Of a stretch of 64,000 bases of DNA, positions 51,625 through 58,731 are shown piece by piece (within the stretch, counting starts at the first letter, position 1; each line of letters starts with the position of its first letter). Origin of the DNA: Phycisphaerae bacterium (lineage in GTDB: Bacteria; Planctomycetota; Phycisphaerae; UBA1845; Fen-1342); NCBI GenBank assembly GCA_028277645.1, contig JANQFV010000070.1:1-64000 (forward strand). Reading direction: 5' to 3'. A program made the translations under genes and the position numbers. The notes under the pieces were generated by a model. That model did not search any database. It saw only the letters and a list, made by a program, of their open reading frames with translations, and was not told the origin of the DNA.

Positions 51625-51636
51625 TGCCATAGAACC

Positions 51637-52011
51637 ATGAATGGCTCAGCGACTACTCAGCCACGAAGATCAGGCCGCCGGCGCCCGCTCGCCGCCGCCG
51701 ATCGCCTCCGTTTTGAGGCCCGCGCGCAGATCGCCAAGGCCCTCGCCCACCCAAGTCGGCTCATCATGCTCGACGCGCTGACCACCGGCGAACGCTGTGT
51801 CTGCGAACTCACCGAACTCGTCGGCGCAGACCAATCCACCGTGTCCAAGCACCTCGCGATCCTGAAGAACGCCGGCCTGGTCGCTGATCGCAAGGACGGC
51901 GTACTGACTTACTACCAGTTGCGCATCCCCTGTCTGCAAGGGTTTTTTGAATGCATCGAGTCGGTGCTCAAGCAGAATCTCGACCGCCAGCGGGCGGCGC
52001 TGGGCCGCTAG
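51637..52011 (+). CDS. ArsR-family metal/thiol-responsive repressor
   Basis: 124 residues. Winged-helix core from about residue 27: AQIAKALAHPSRLIMLDALTTGERC, then recognition helix GADQSTVSKHLAILKNAGLV, wing DRKDGVLTYYQL. The segment ERCVCELTELV has the Cys-x-Cys of the ArsR/SmtB alpha-3 metal site (ELCVCDL type), and a further Cys occurs in LRIPCLQGFFEC, so As(III), Sb(III) or a soft metal/thiol signal is likely. It sits behind its own palindrome and leads the permease-thioredoxin-CcdA operon, which it presumably represses. Confidence 0.92.
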   Translation: MNGSATTQPRRSGRRRPLAAADRLRFEARAQIAKALAHPSRLIMLDALTTGERCVCELTELVGADQSTVSKHLAILKNAGLVADRKDGVLTYYQLRIPCLQGFFECIESVLKQNLDRQRAALGR

Positions 52012-52052
52012 CGCGCTTGACCGCGCATGCGTTTGGCACGCACAGCCGCACG

Positions 52053-53234
52053 ATGCGCCGTCTCGCGCTGTTACTCGCCGTCTTCTTGCTGGCCTACCTG
52101 CTGCCATTCGCACAATTGTCCGCAAACTCGACCGTGACCAACGCCACACGCGAGGCACTGCTGCTGTTGCAGGACTACGCCCGGACGCACGTGCTGCTAT
52201 GCCTGGTGCCCGCCCTGTTCATCGCCGGCGCGATCGCGGTCTTCGTCTCGCAGAACGCCGTCATGAAGTACTTCGGCGCGCAGGCTCACAAGCTCGTCGC
52301 CTACAGCGTCGCCGCCGTCTCGGGCACGATCCTCGCTGCGTGCTCCTGCACGATTCTGCCGCTGTTCGCCGGCATCTACCTGCGGGGCGCCGGGCTGGGG
52401 CCGGCCACAGCGTTCCTCTACTCCGGGCCGGCGATCAACGTGCTAGCGATCATCTTCACCGCCCGTGTATTGGGATTCGAACTGGGACTGGCCCGTGCGC
52501 TCGGAGCCGTCGTATTCAGCGTCGCCATCGGCTTGACCATGCATCTGCTCTACCGCAAGGAAGAGGCCGCGCGCACCGACGGCGAATTTGTCGTAACCGA
52601 CGAACAGGACGCTCGACCGCTGTGGAAGACGGTACTCTACTTCGCCGCGATGATCGGCATCCTCGTCTTCGCCAACTGGAACAAACTCGGTGAAGAAGGC
52701 GGCCTCGGGAGCTTCATCTGGCAGATCAAGTGGTATCTCTCGGGCGGACTTTGCGTAGCACTCGCGGCAATGATCGCCGCGTGGTTCCGAATCAGCGAAT
52801 TGCGCGAGTGGCTCGCCAGCACCTGGGACTTCGCGCAGAAGATCCTGCCGCTATTGTTCATCGGCGTGCTCGTCGCGGGCTTTCTGCTCGGCCGCCCAGA
52901 CCACCCGGCACTAATTCCCGAACGGTGGATCGCCCAGCTCGCCGGCGGAAACAGCCTCGCCGCGAACTTCTTCGCCGCACTGGCCGGGGCACTGATGTAC
53001 TTCGCCACGCTGACCGAGGTACCCATCCTCCAAGGTCTGCTCAAGTCCGGCATGGGCAAGGGGCCCGCCCTGGCCCTGCTACTGGCCGGACCGGCAATTT
53101 CGTTGCCTAACATGCTCGTGATCCGATCGGTCATGGGCACAAAGAAGACACTCGTCTACGTCGCGTTGGTGGTCGTGCTTTCCACAATCGCCGGTGTGAT
53201 CTACGGGTTTGTCGCTTCGGGAGATGTCGCATGA
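52053..53234 (+). CDS. Permease, DUF318/ArsP-like (PF03773)
   Basis: 393 residues from MRRLALLLAVFLLAYLLPFA, 41 bases after arsR. About ten membrane helices in two halves. The family motif AACSCTILPLFAGIYLRGAG with its CxC pair is in the first half. The second half mirrors it (TLTEVPILQGLLKSGMGKG, ALLLAGPAISLPNMLVIRSV). Related permeases export trivalent organoarsenicals (ArsP) or occur in uncharacterised metalloid clusters. Stop overlaps the start of the thioredoxin-like gene by four bases. Confidence 0.88.
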   Translation: MRRLALLLAVFLLAYLLPFAQLSANSTVTNATREALLLLQDYARTHVLLCLVPALFIAGAIAVFVSQNAVMKYFGAQAHKLVAYSVAAVSGTILAACSCTILPLFAGIYLRGAGLGPATAFLYSGPAINVLAIIFTARVLGFELGLARALGAVVFSVAIGLTMHLLYRKEEAARTDGEFVVTDEQDARPLWKTVLYFAAMIGILVFANWNKLGEEGGLGSFIWQIKWYLSGGLCVALAAMIAAWFRISELREWLASTWDFAQKILPLLFIGVLVAGFLLGRPDHPALIPERWIAQLAGGNSLAANFFAALAGALMYFATLTEVPILQGLLKSGMGKGPALALLLAGPAISLPNMLVIRSVMGTKKTLVYVALVVVLSTIAGVIYGFVASGDVA

Positions 53235-53470
53235 AGATTGAAGTGCTCGGCCCCGGTTGCACTCGGTGCAACAATCTTGCCGACAACACCAAGCTGGCCG
53301 CTGAGGAACTCAACCTCGACTTTGACCTCACAAAAGTCACGGATCTCAAACAGATCGCAAGCTACGGCGTCATGATGACGCCCGCGCTCGTCCTGGATGG
53401 CAAGGTCGTGCTGTCCGGGAAAGTACCGAACACGGCGGAGTTGAAGGACCTGCTTGCAGCCGCCCGTTGA
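53231..53470 (+). CDS. Small thioredoxin-like redox-active disulfide protein
   Basis: 79 residues. MKIEVLGPGCTRCNNLADNT shows a CTRC active site (CxxC) at residues 10-13, and GVMMTPALVLDGKVVLSG the cis-Pro segment. This is the short thioredoxin-like family (TIGR00412, MTH895/TM0996 type), frequently encoded next to DUF318 permeases. Start overlaps the permease stop (ATGA). Probably a cytoplasmic reductant for the permease or its substrate. Confidence 0.92.
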   Translation: MKIEVLGPGCTRCNNLADNTKLAAEELNLDFDLTKVTDLKQIASYGVMMTPALVLDGKVVLSGKVPNTAELKDLLAAAR

Positions 53471-53492
53471 GACGAGTGACGGAACCAACGTC

Positions 53493-53894
53493 GTGCAAAA
53501 GAAACTGCTGCAGAACGTCATCTCGATCACAGCCGTGCTCGCGCTGGTCTCCGGCGTCGCGTGGTATCGCGAGACGCACCGCACGCCCGAGGAGCTCCTA
53601 ATCCGGCGCGTGCCGGGCCTGCCCCTGCTGCTTGACCTCGGCGGCAAGACCTGTCCCGACTGCAAGCAGATGGCACCGTTCCTGGCTGAGCTCGAACGCG
53701 AATACAAGAACCGCGCCGTCATCCAGTTCGTCGACGTGTTCGAGCACGGCCACCTGGGCGAGAAATACAATGTCCATCTCACGCCGACACAAGTTCTCTT
53801 CGACCGCGGCGGCGAGGTCGTCTGGCGCCACGAAGGCTTCATCAGCAAGGACGACTTGAAGAAAGCGCTGGCTGAGCACGTGGGGGTCCGCTAG
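53493..53894 (+). CDS. Membrane-anchored thioredoxin-fold protein
   Basis: 133 residues from a GTG. An N-terminal helix (VISITAVLALVSGVAWY) anchors a thioredoxin domain facing outward: LLLDLGGKTCPDCKQMAPFLAEL, with CPDC as the active site, VIQFVDVFE, and the cis-Pro in HLTPTQVLFDRGGEVVW. TlpA/DsbE-like. It probably receives electrons from the CcdA-type protein encoded immediately after, whose ATG directly follows this stop codon. Confidence 0.88.
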   Translation: MQKKLLQNVISITAVLALVSGVAWYRETHRTPEELLIRRVPGLPLLLDLGGKTCPDCKQMAPFLAELEREYKNRAVIQFVDVFEHGHLGEKYNVHLTPTQVLFDRGGEVVWRHEGFISKDDLKKALAEHVGVR

Positions 53895-54575
53895 ATGCTC
53901 GCTGCACTATCCGACGATCTCGCAGCCGCAACACAGGGTAACGCCTGGCTGGCACTGCTGGCCGCGTTGCTCGGTGGGCTGCTCACGGCGGCGAACCCGT
54001 GCGTGATCGCGATGGTGCCGCTGATGATTGGCTATGTGGGCGGTCAGCAGCAGCGCGGCGTCTTCCGCTCATTCCTGCTTTCACTTACGTTCACGATCGG
54101 ACTTACCGCAATGTTCGCGGTTCTGGCGTTGGGCGTTCTCAGCGCCAGCAGCCTGCTGCCCGCACGCGTGTGGCCCTACGTCGCCGCGGCAGTCTGCCTG
54201 CTCATGGGCCTACACCTGCTCGGGATTCTCGATGTTCGACTACCAGCAGCGCCAGGCGTACAGCCCCGTCAACGCGGGTTCATCGGCGCGCTGCTGCTGG
54301 GACTGCTCTTTGGGCTGATCTCGCTGCCCTGCGCCGGCCCCGTCCTGCTCGCGCTGCTTTCAATCGTGCCCCTGCGCGGTGCGACGTTCGGCATGTTGCT
54401 CCTGGTGGCTTACAGCATCGGGCACTGCGGCCTGATTCTCGTCGGCGGCACGTCCATGGGGCTCGTGCAGAAAATGGCTGACTCACGCGGCTGGACCCGC
54501 GGCACGCAGATCGTCCGCACCATCGCCGGCGCGCTCATCGTAGCCGTCGGGCTCTACGTGCTGTTCCGGGTATAG
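53895..54575 (+). CDS. ccdA: CcdA/DsbD-type transmembrane thiol reductant carrier
   Basis: 226 residues, six membrane helices. The two redox cysteines are in the usual positions: LTAANPCVIAMVPLMIGYVG in helix 1 and ISLPCAGPVLLALL in helix 4. It moves reducing equivalents from cytoplasmic thioredoxin to outer thioredoxin-fold proteins. With no gap to the preceding thioredoxin gene, the two make a transmembrane electron line for the operon. Full length for CcdA. Confidence 0.92.
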   Translation: MLAALSDDLAAATQGNAWLALLAALLGGLLTAANPCVIAMVPLMIGYVGGQQQRGVFRSFLLSLTFTIGLTAMFAVLALGVLSASSLLPARVWPYVAAAVCLLMGLHLLGILDVRLPAAPGVQPRQRGFIGALLLGLLFGLISLPCAGPVLLALLSIVPLRGATFGMLLLVAYSIGHCGLILVGGTSMGLVQKMADSRGWTRGTQIVRTIAGALIVAVGLYVLFRV

Positions 54576-54621
54576 CCCGTCGGCGTTAGCATGCGCCGTC
54601 GATCCTCAGCACGGAGTCTCC

Positions 54622-55524
54622 ATGCCACGCCGCACCGCTGTCCGCGCCACCTGGCTCGCACTGTTCGCCAACCTGATGCTCCTCGGGTTAAAGGCGTCAG
54701 CGACCGGCCTGTCGGACAGCCTCACGATCTTCTCGGAGACGTTGAACTCGCTCGCTGACGTGGTTGCCGCGATTGTCGTGCTGCTGTGCGTGCGCTGGGC
54801 GTGGAAGCGACCGGACGACGACCACCCCTTCGGCCACCGCCGGGCCGAGCCAATCGCCGGCTTGGTCCTGGCGATCTTTACTGGCATCCTCGGGTTTGAG
54901 GTCTGCAAGACGGCCCTGCTCGACCTGCGGTTTGGCAATGTCGCCGAACGCATCGGCCCGTTTCCAATTGCTGCTCTCTGTCTCACAATCGGCCTGAAGA
55001 GCTGGCTCTACCTCTTCTTCGCCCGGCGCGGCGAGCAGTTGAACAGTCCGGCGTTGCGCGCGACAGCAATCGACTGCCGCAATGACGTCTTCGTCGCCGC
55101 TCAGGGACTCGTGGCCGTGCTCGTCGCCGAGTTCAAGCTGCCGCTGCTCGACACCGTCGGCGGTCTACTGGTCGGCGGCTACATCCTGTACACGGCGTAC
55201 CGCATCGGCATGGAGAACATTGACTACCTCATGGGACGCGCCCCCGATCAGCAACTGCTCGATTCTGTGCAACGCACCGCCGCCGCCATTCCCGGCGTCG
55301 CCGGCGTCGCGGATATCAAGGGTCATTACGTCGGCACGTTCGTGCACGTGGAGCTGACGGCGATCGTCGATGGCCGGCTCGCCACCGCAGCGTCACACGA
55401 CGTCGGACTCAAGACGCGCAGCGCAATTGAGGAACTGGATCTCGTAGACCGCGCATTTGTCCACATCGCCCCCATCCGCACAACCAACTCAGCGGAATCA
55501 GACGCTACCGGCGATCAACGCTGA
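54622..55524 (+). CDS. Cation diffusion facilitator (CDF) family transporter
   Basis: 300 residues, six membrane helices then a cytoplasmic ferredoxin-like domain (about residues 205-285). The helix-2 metal motif reads LNSLAD (Asn-x3-Asp, in place of the His/Asp-x3-Asp of zinc CDFs) and helix 5 DCRNDVF (Asp-x3-Asp). GHRRAEPIAGL between helices is the conserved H-R-E loop. The Asn at the first position suggests selectivity different from classical Zn transporters, perhaps Fe or Mn. It is close after the ars-like operon and ends 11 bases from the convergent Fur-family gene, a likely regulator pairing by location only. Confidence 0.9.
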   Translation: MPRRTAVRATWLALFANLMLLGLKASATGLSDSLTIFSETLNSLADVVAAIVVLLCVRWAWKRPDDDHPFGHRRAEPIAGLVLAIFTGILGFEVCKTALLDLRFGNVAERIGPFPIAALCLTIGLKSWLYLFFARRGEQLNSPALRATAIDCRNDVFVAAQGLVAVLVAEFKLPLLDTVGGLLVGGYILYTAYRIGMENIDYLMGRAPDQQLLDSVQRTAAAIPGVAGVADIKGHYVGTFVHVELTAIVDGRLATAASHDVGLKTRSAIEELDLVDRAFVHIAPIRTTNSAESDATGDQR

Positions 55525-55535
55525 ACGCAGCCGCC

Positions 55536-55973
55536 TCAGTTCTCGGCGTTGACGGGAACACCCTGCCGTACAGCCAGTTCTCCGCCGCTGTTCTCCTGGC
55601 CGACACACTCGATGCAGGTGCCGTACAGTACCAGGTCATGTGTAGCAACGGTAAACCCCTCGGGCACGATCGTATCCAGCAGCGCTTGGCAGCACGGCAC
55701 CTCAAACGCTCGTCCGCACGTGTTGCAATAGAAGTGATGATGTGCATCACGGTCGGCTATCTCGTACCGCGGCGGCACACCGGGCAGCAGCACCGTTTTG
55801 AGCCAGCCCTCATCGATAAGGATCTTGAGCGTGCGATAGACAGTGGCGATGCCCATCCCCGGCTTGAATTGCTGGGCTTGGTCAAGAACTTCCTGCGTGC
55901 TCAACGGACGATCCGTCTGCTCGAACACCTGTCGTATCGCTCGGCGTTGTGACGTGTTCCGCTTTCCAGCCAT
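55536..55973 (-). CDS. Fur-family regulator
   Basis: 145 residues. Winged helix: NTSQRRAIRQVFEQTDRPLS, VLDQAQQFKPGMGIATVYRTLKIL split over the recognition helix, then the metal/dimer domain: DRDAHHHFYCNTCGRAFEVP with the CxxC of the structural zinc, and a second CIEC. The HHHFYC element matches Fur/Zur/PerR. Which metal or peroxide is sensed cannot be told. Upstream is a TATAAT plus a GATA..TATC dyad that may be its own operator. Convergent with the CDF gene. Confidence 0.9.
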   Translation of the reverse strand: MAGKRNTSQRRAIRQVFEQTDRPLSTQEVLDQAQQFKPGMGIATVYRTLKILIDEGWLKTVLLPGVPPRYEIADRDAHHHFYCNTCGRAFEVPCCQALLDTIVPEGFTVATHDLVLYGTCIECVGQENSGGELAVRQGVPVNAEN

Positions 55974-55995
55974 GCACCAGCCTCCCGCGATGCGC

Positions 55996-56023
55996 GATAG
56001 TCATTAGTCGTTATCAAATTATA
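55996..56023 (-). promoter_or_regulatory. Promoter and candidate operator of the Fur-family gene
   Basis: Minus-strand -10 TATAAT at 56018-56023. Immediately downstream lies GATAGTCATTAGTCGTTATC (55996-56015), with GATA/TATC ends and 6 of 10 matching half-site positions, similar in size to Fur-family boxes. The -35 is weak. Confidence 0.4.
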
Positions 56024-56125
56024 GCGGCAATACTACCGATTTCCACCCCGCAATCTCCCCTCCGCTGTCCGGCCGCTCCAGTTCATGCTGCCCCCTCCCA
56101 GGCATTGCGCTCAGATACGAAAGAA

Positions 56126-56168
56126 GGCGGACCGCTCAGTCGCTTTTTGCGACCACCAGCGGTCCGCC
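56126..56168 (-). terminator. Terminator of the Asp-box repeat protein gene
   Basis: Perfect 11-bp stem GGCGGACCGCT/AGCGGTCCGCC with an inner GTCGC/GCGAC hairpin and TTTTT loop. On the minus strand it is followed by TTCTTTCG. Located 50 bases beyond the stop at 56218. Confidence 0.65.
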
Positions 56169-56217
56169 GTTCTGAGGAGTTCGTCACGCAGCGCGCGTTG
56201 TCGTTTTTGATCAGGAT

Positions 56218-58398
56218 CTACGGCCCGATCAGCGCCGCCACAAACGGATTGATGTCGCCAAATCCCACCACGCCATCGGCGTTCAAGTCTGCAAGCGTTG
56301 GATCGCACGTCGGGTGTTCCGCTGCGTATGTTGCTGGCTCGGTCAGCACCAGCACGAACGCATTAATGTCGCCGAAGTCCAGCGCACCGTCACAATTCAC
56401 GTCACCCTGCACGTGCGAAGCCACACGCCAGATGCCCAGGTCCGTCGCGGCGAGCAGGCTCGTGCCGTCCGTGTGCAGGTCGTGCACGCGCATGCCGGGG
56501 ATGTTCTGCGCCAGCGGCGTCCACGTTAGACCATCGTCGCTCGACTCGAAGAAGGTCGGCGATTCCGGCACGTAGTAGTTTGGCTGCACGGCCACGATCA
56601 GCCGTTCGCCACACTGGACGACGTCGACAATCCCCTGCTCCTGCCCCGGCCCCGGCGACCACACGCTCCAGGACAGCCCGTTGTCGTACGAGGCGTAGAG
56701 CGCCACCTGCGGATCGACCAGATTCACACGGCGGTCTGCCACGATGATCGCGCCGTCGGCCTCGTAGAACGCCGACGCGCGCAGCCACACGTCATCGTTA
56801 TACAGCGGCAGGCCCGTGCTGGCGTTGTGCCACGACGAACCAAGATTCGCCGAACGGTAGATACCGTAGCCGTCGAGGCTCACCAGGAGTGTTCCGTCGA
56901 ACTCCGCCAGACGCACGCCCGACGCATACATCGGGTTGCCGTACAACGGATTCGTCATCGTGATCGGCAAACCACTGCGCACCGCCTGCCAGCTCTGCCC
57001 CTGGTTCGTGGACAGGTAGACACCTGCTCCACTGGTGCGCGTATGCGGTTGACCGATCGTTCCGCCGATCACTTCCCGCGACCCGCCACCGAGCACGAAG
57101 ATGTCGTCGCCGACGCGCAGAAACTGAACCGGTTGGTGGTACGCCGTTGAAAACGCGGTGTCGTGATACGTCGGCCAGCCCGAATTCGCCGGCGTCCACG
57201 TCTGTCCACTGTTCGTTGAACGGTAAATCCCGTTGTAGCGTGTGCCTAGCAGCAGAGTGTTCGCGTCGTACTGAAATACAGTCGTAACCTCGACACCGGA
57301 CGGCACCGCGGCCGGATCGAACTGCCAGTCTATGCCGCCGTCCTGCGAGCTGTGTACACCGGGCTGCCCCGCCTCGACCGCAGCCAGATCGGAACCGATC
57401 GTCTGAATGCTGGCGACCGTCGTAGCGATGATGCCGTCGGACGACTCGGTCCACGTCGCGCCGTCGTCGTCCGAGCGATACACGCGCACCGCCGCGACGA
57501 GCAGGCTCCCATTGTGAGCAGCCACGTCCCGAATGCCCGGCACGCCGCTGGCAAGTTGCGTCCACGTGTAGCCGCCATCGAGCGAGCGGTGCACCTGTCC
57601 GCTGTAATCGAGCACGTAGAGATCGCCGTCGAGCTTCAGCAACGCGGTCGCGCTGAGTTCGGTCGATTCGACAATCTGCGTCCACGTCTGGCCGTCGTCT
57701 TCCGAGCGCCAGACGCCGTCGCCAAGACTGATGGCCACGATCGCCGTGCCGATGCGCGTCAGGTCGCTGAACCCCAACACGGGGAAATTATTCGGATCTT
57801 CGTACACCTCCCACGTCTGACCGCTGTTGTACGAGCGCATCACCTTCGTGAAATACGCCGTGTCGTTCGACGCCAGCATGAACGCGCCTTCGACCAGCAC
57901 ACTGCCCACCGAGTCCGGCGTCGCGATCGGGAACCAATCCTGCGACGGGGAGTAGTACACATGCAGTTCGTTCTCGAAGTTTTCGTTGCGACCGATGGCA
58001 TATGCGTCGCCATCGAACACGCGCACACTGATGCTGGTGAGATCGAGGCTCGTGCCCACCGACTCCCAGGTCTGGCCGGCGTCCAGGCTGCGGAACACGT
58101 CGCGATAGGTGCTCGCGTACCACGTGTCGTTGCCCGCGGGCACGAGATCCGTCAGACTCTCGATCAGCGGCAACCCATCGTGCGCGACACTCCAGCTTGT
58201 CCCGCCGTCCGTCGATCGGAATACGCCGCCGCCACCGCCGCCGGTCAACACCGTGTCCCCGTCGCTGCCGAGCACGAAGGTGCTTCCGCCGACCGGCCCC
58301 GCCGTCTGCCGCCACTCGCCATCCGCCGTCGTCGCACAGAGCCCCGCCGCGATCACCACCGCCGTCACACCCGCTAGCCGAAGCCCAGCATATCGCAT
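56218..58398 (-). CDS. Secreted Asp-box/BNR repeat (sialidase/sortilin-like propeller) protein with dockerin-like C-terminus
   Basis: 726 residues; AGAGGAG precedes the ATG. Signal peptide GVTAVVIAAGLCATTADG. The body is a string of BNR/Asp-box repeats: VFRSTDGGTSWSVAHDGLP, VFRSLDAGQTWESVG, VWRSEDDGQTWTQIVES, VYRSDDDGATWTESSDG, IYRSTNSGQTWTPANSG, VYLSTNQGQSWQAVRSG, FFESSDDGLTWTPLAQN, at least ten copies, expected to form one or two beta-propellers. No sialidase Arg triad or catalytic Tyr was identified, so it is probably non-enzymatic. The C-terminus has two GDINxFV modules (DVNCDGALDFGDINAFVLVL and LNADGVVGFGDINPFVAALI), shared with the protein at 25808. Exported; surface or matrix associated. 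Confidence 0.85.
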   Translation of the reverse strand: MRYAGLRLAGVTAVVIAAGLCATTADGEWRQTAGPVGGSTFVLGSDGDTVLTGGGGGGVFRSTDGGTSWSVAHDGLPLIESLTDLVPAGNDTWYASTYRDVFRSLDAGQTWESVGTSLDLTSISVRVFDGDAYAIGRNENFENELHVYYSPSQDWFPIATPDSVGSVLVEGAFMLASNDTAYFTKVMRSYNSGQTWEVYEDPNNFPVLGFSDLTRIGTAIVAISLGDGVWRSEDDGQTWTQIVESTELSATALLKLDGDLYVLDYSGQVHRSLDGGYTWTQLASGVPGIRDVAAHNGSLLVAAVRVYRSDDDGATWTESSDGIIATTVASIQTIGSDLAAVEAGQPGVHSSQDGGIDWQFDPAAVPSGVEVTTVFQYDANTLLLGTRYNGIYRSTNSGQTWTPANSGWPTYHDTAFSTAYHQPVQFLRVGDDIFVLGGGSREVIGGTIGQPHTRTSGAGVYLSTNQGQSWQAVRSGLPITMTNPLYGNPMYASGVRLAEFDGTLLVSLDGYGIYRSANLGSSWHNASTGLPLYNDDVWLRASAFYEADGAIIVADRRVNLVDPQVALYASYDNGLSWSVWSPGPGQEQGIVDVVQCGERLIVAVQPNYYVPESPTFFESSDDGLTWTPLAQNIPGMRVHDLHTDGTSLLAATDLGIWRVASHVQGDVNCDGALDFGDINAFVLVLTEPATYAAEHPTCDPTLADLNADGVVGFGDINPFVAALIGP

Positions 58399-58691
58399 AA
58401 TCTTGCTCCTCTTTCTCTCAATACCACTGGTCGCAGATGCTGACCCGGTCTAACGCCGGAGCCGTTCGCCAGCGACCTGTCATTAGGAATGGCACTCTGC
58501 GTTCCAGACGTGCATGCACTGCGCCACAAGGACTATGGTTCGACCTATCCGCCTTATATATCTTAGGTTACGATATCTCCCCCACATAATTTGACGCCTG
58601 ACCACCCAGCCATCGCGGTCAAGTTCCGCAACATATCGCGGCCACATTGCCGCAATATTTAACGGACCATCAACGCATTGAGGTGAGGCGC
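58399..58691. other. Intergenic region with AT-rich stretch and inverted repeat
   Basis: 293 bases between the two minus-strand secreted-protein genes. It contains an AT-rich run (around 58550-58595) likely to hold the promoter of the Asp-box gene, and an imperfect inverted repeat ATAT-C-GCGGC-N6-GCCGC-A-ATAT at 58633-58658, which may act as operator or terminator of the beta-helix gene. No coding frame is credible. Confidence 0.45.
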
Positions 58692-58731
58692 CTATAGGCA
58701 GAGTAATGGCAACGTACTGTGAATCAGCAGT

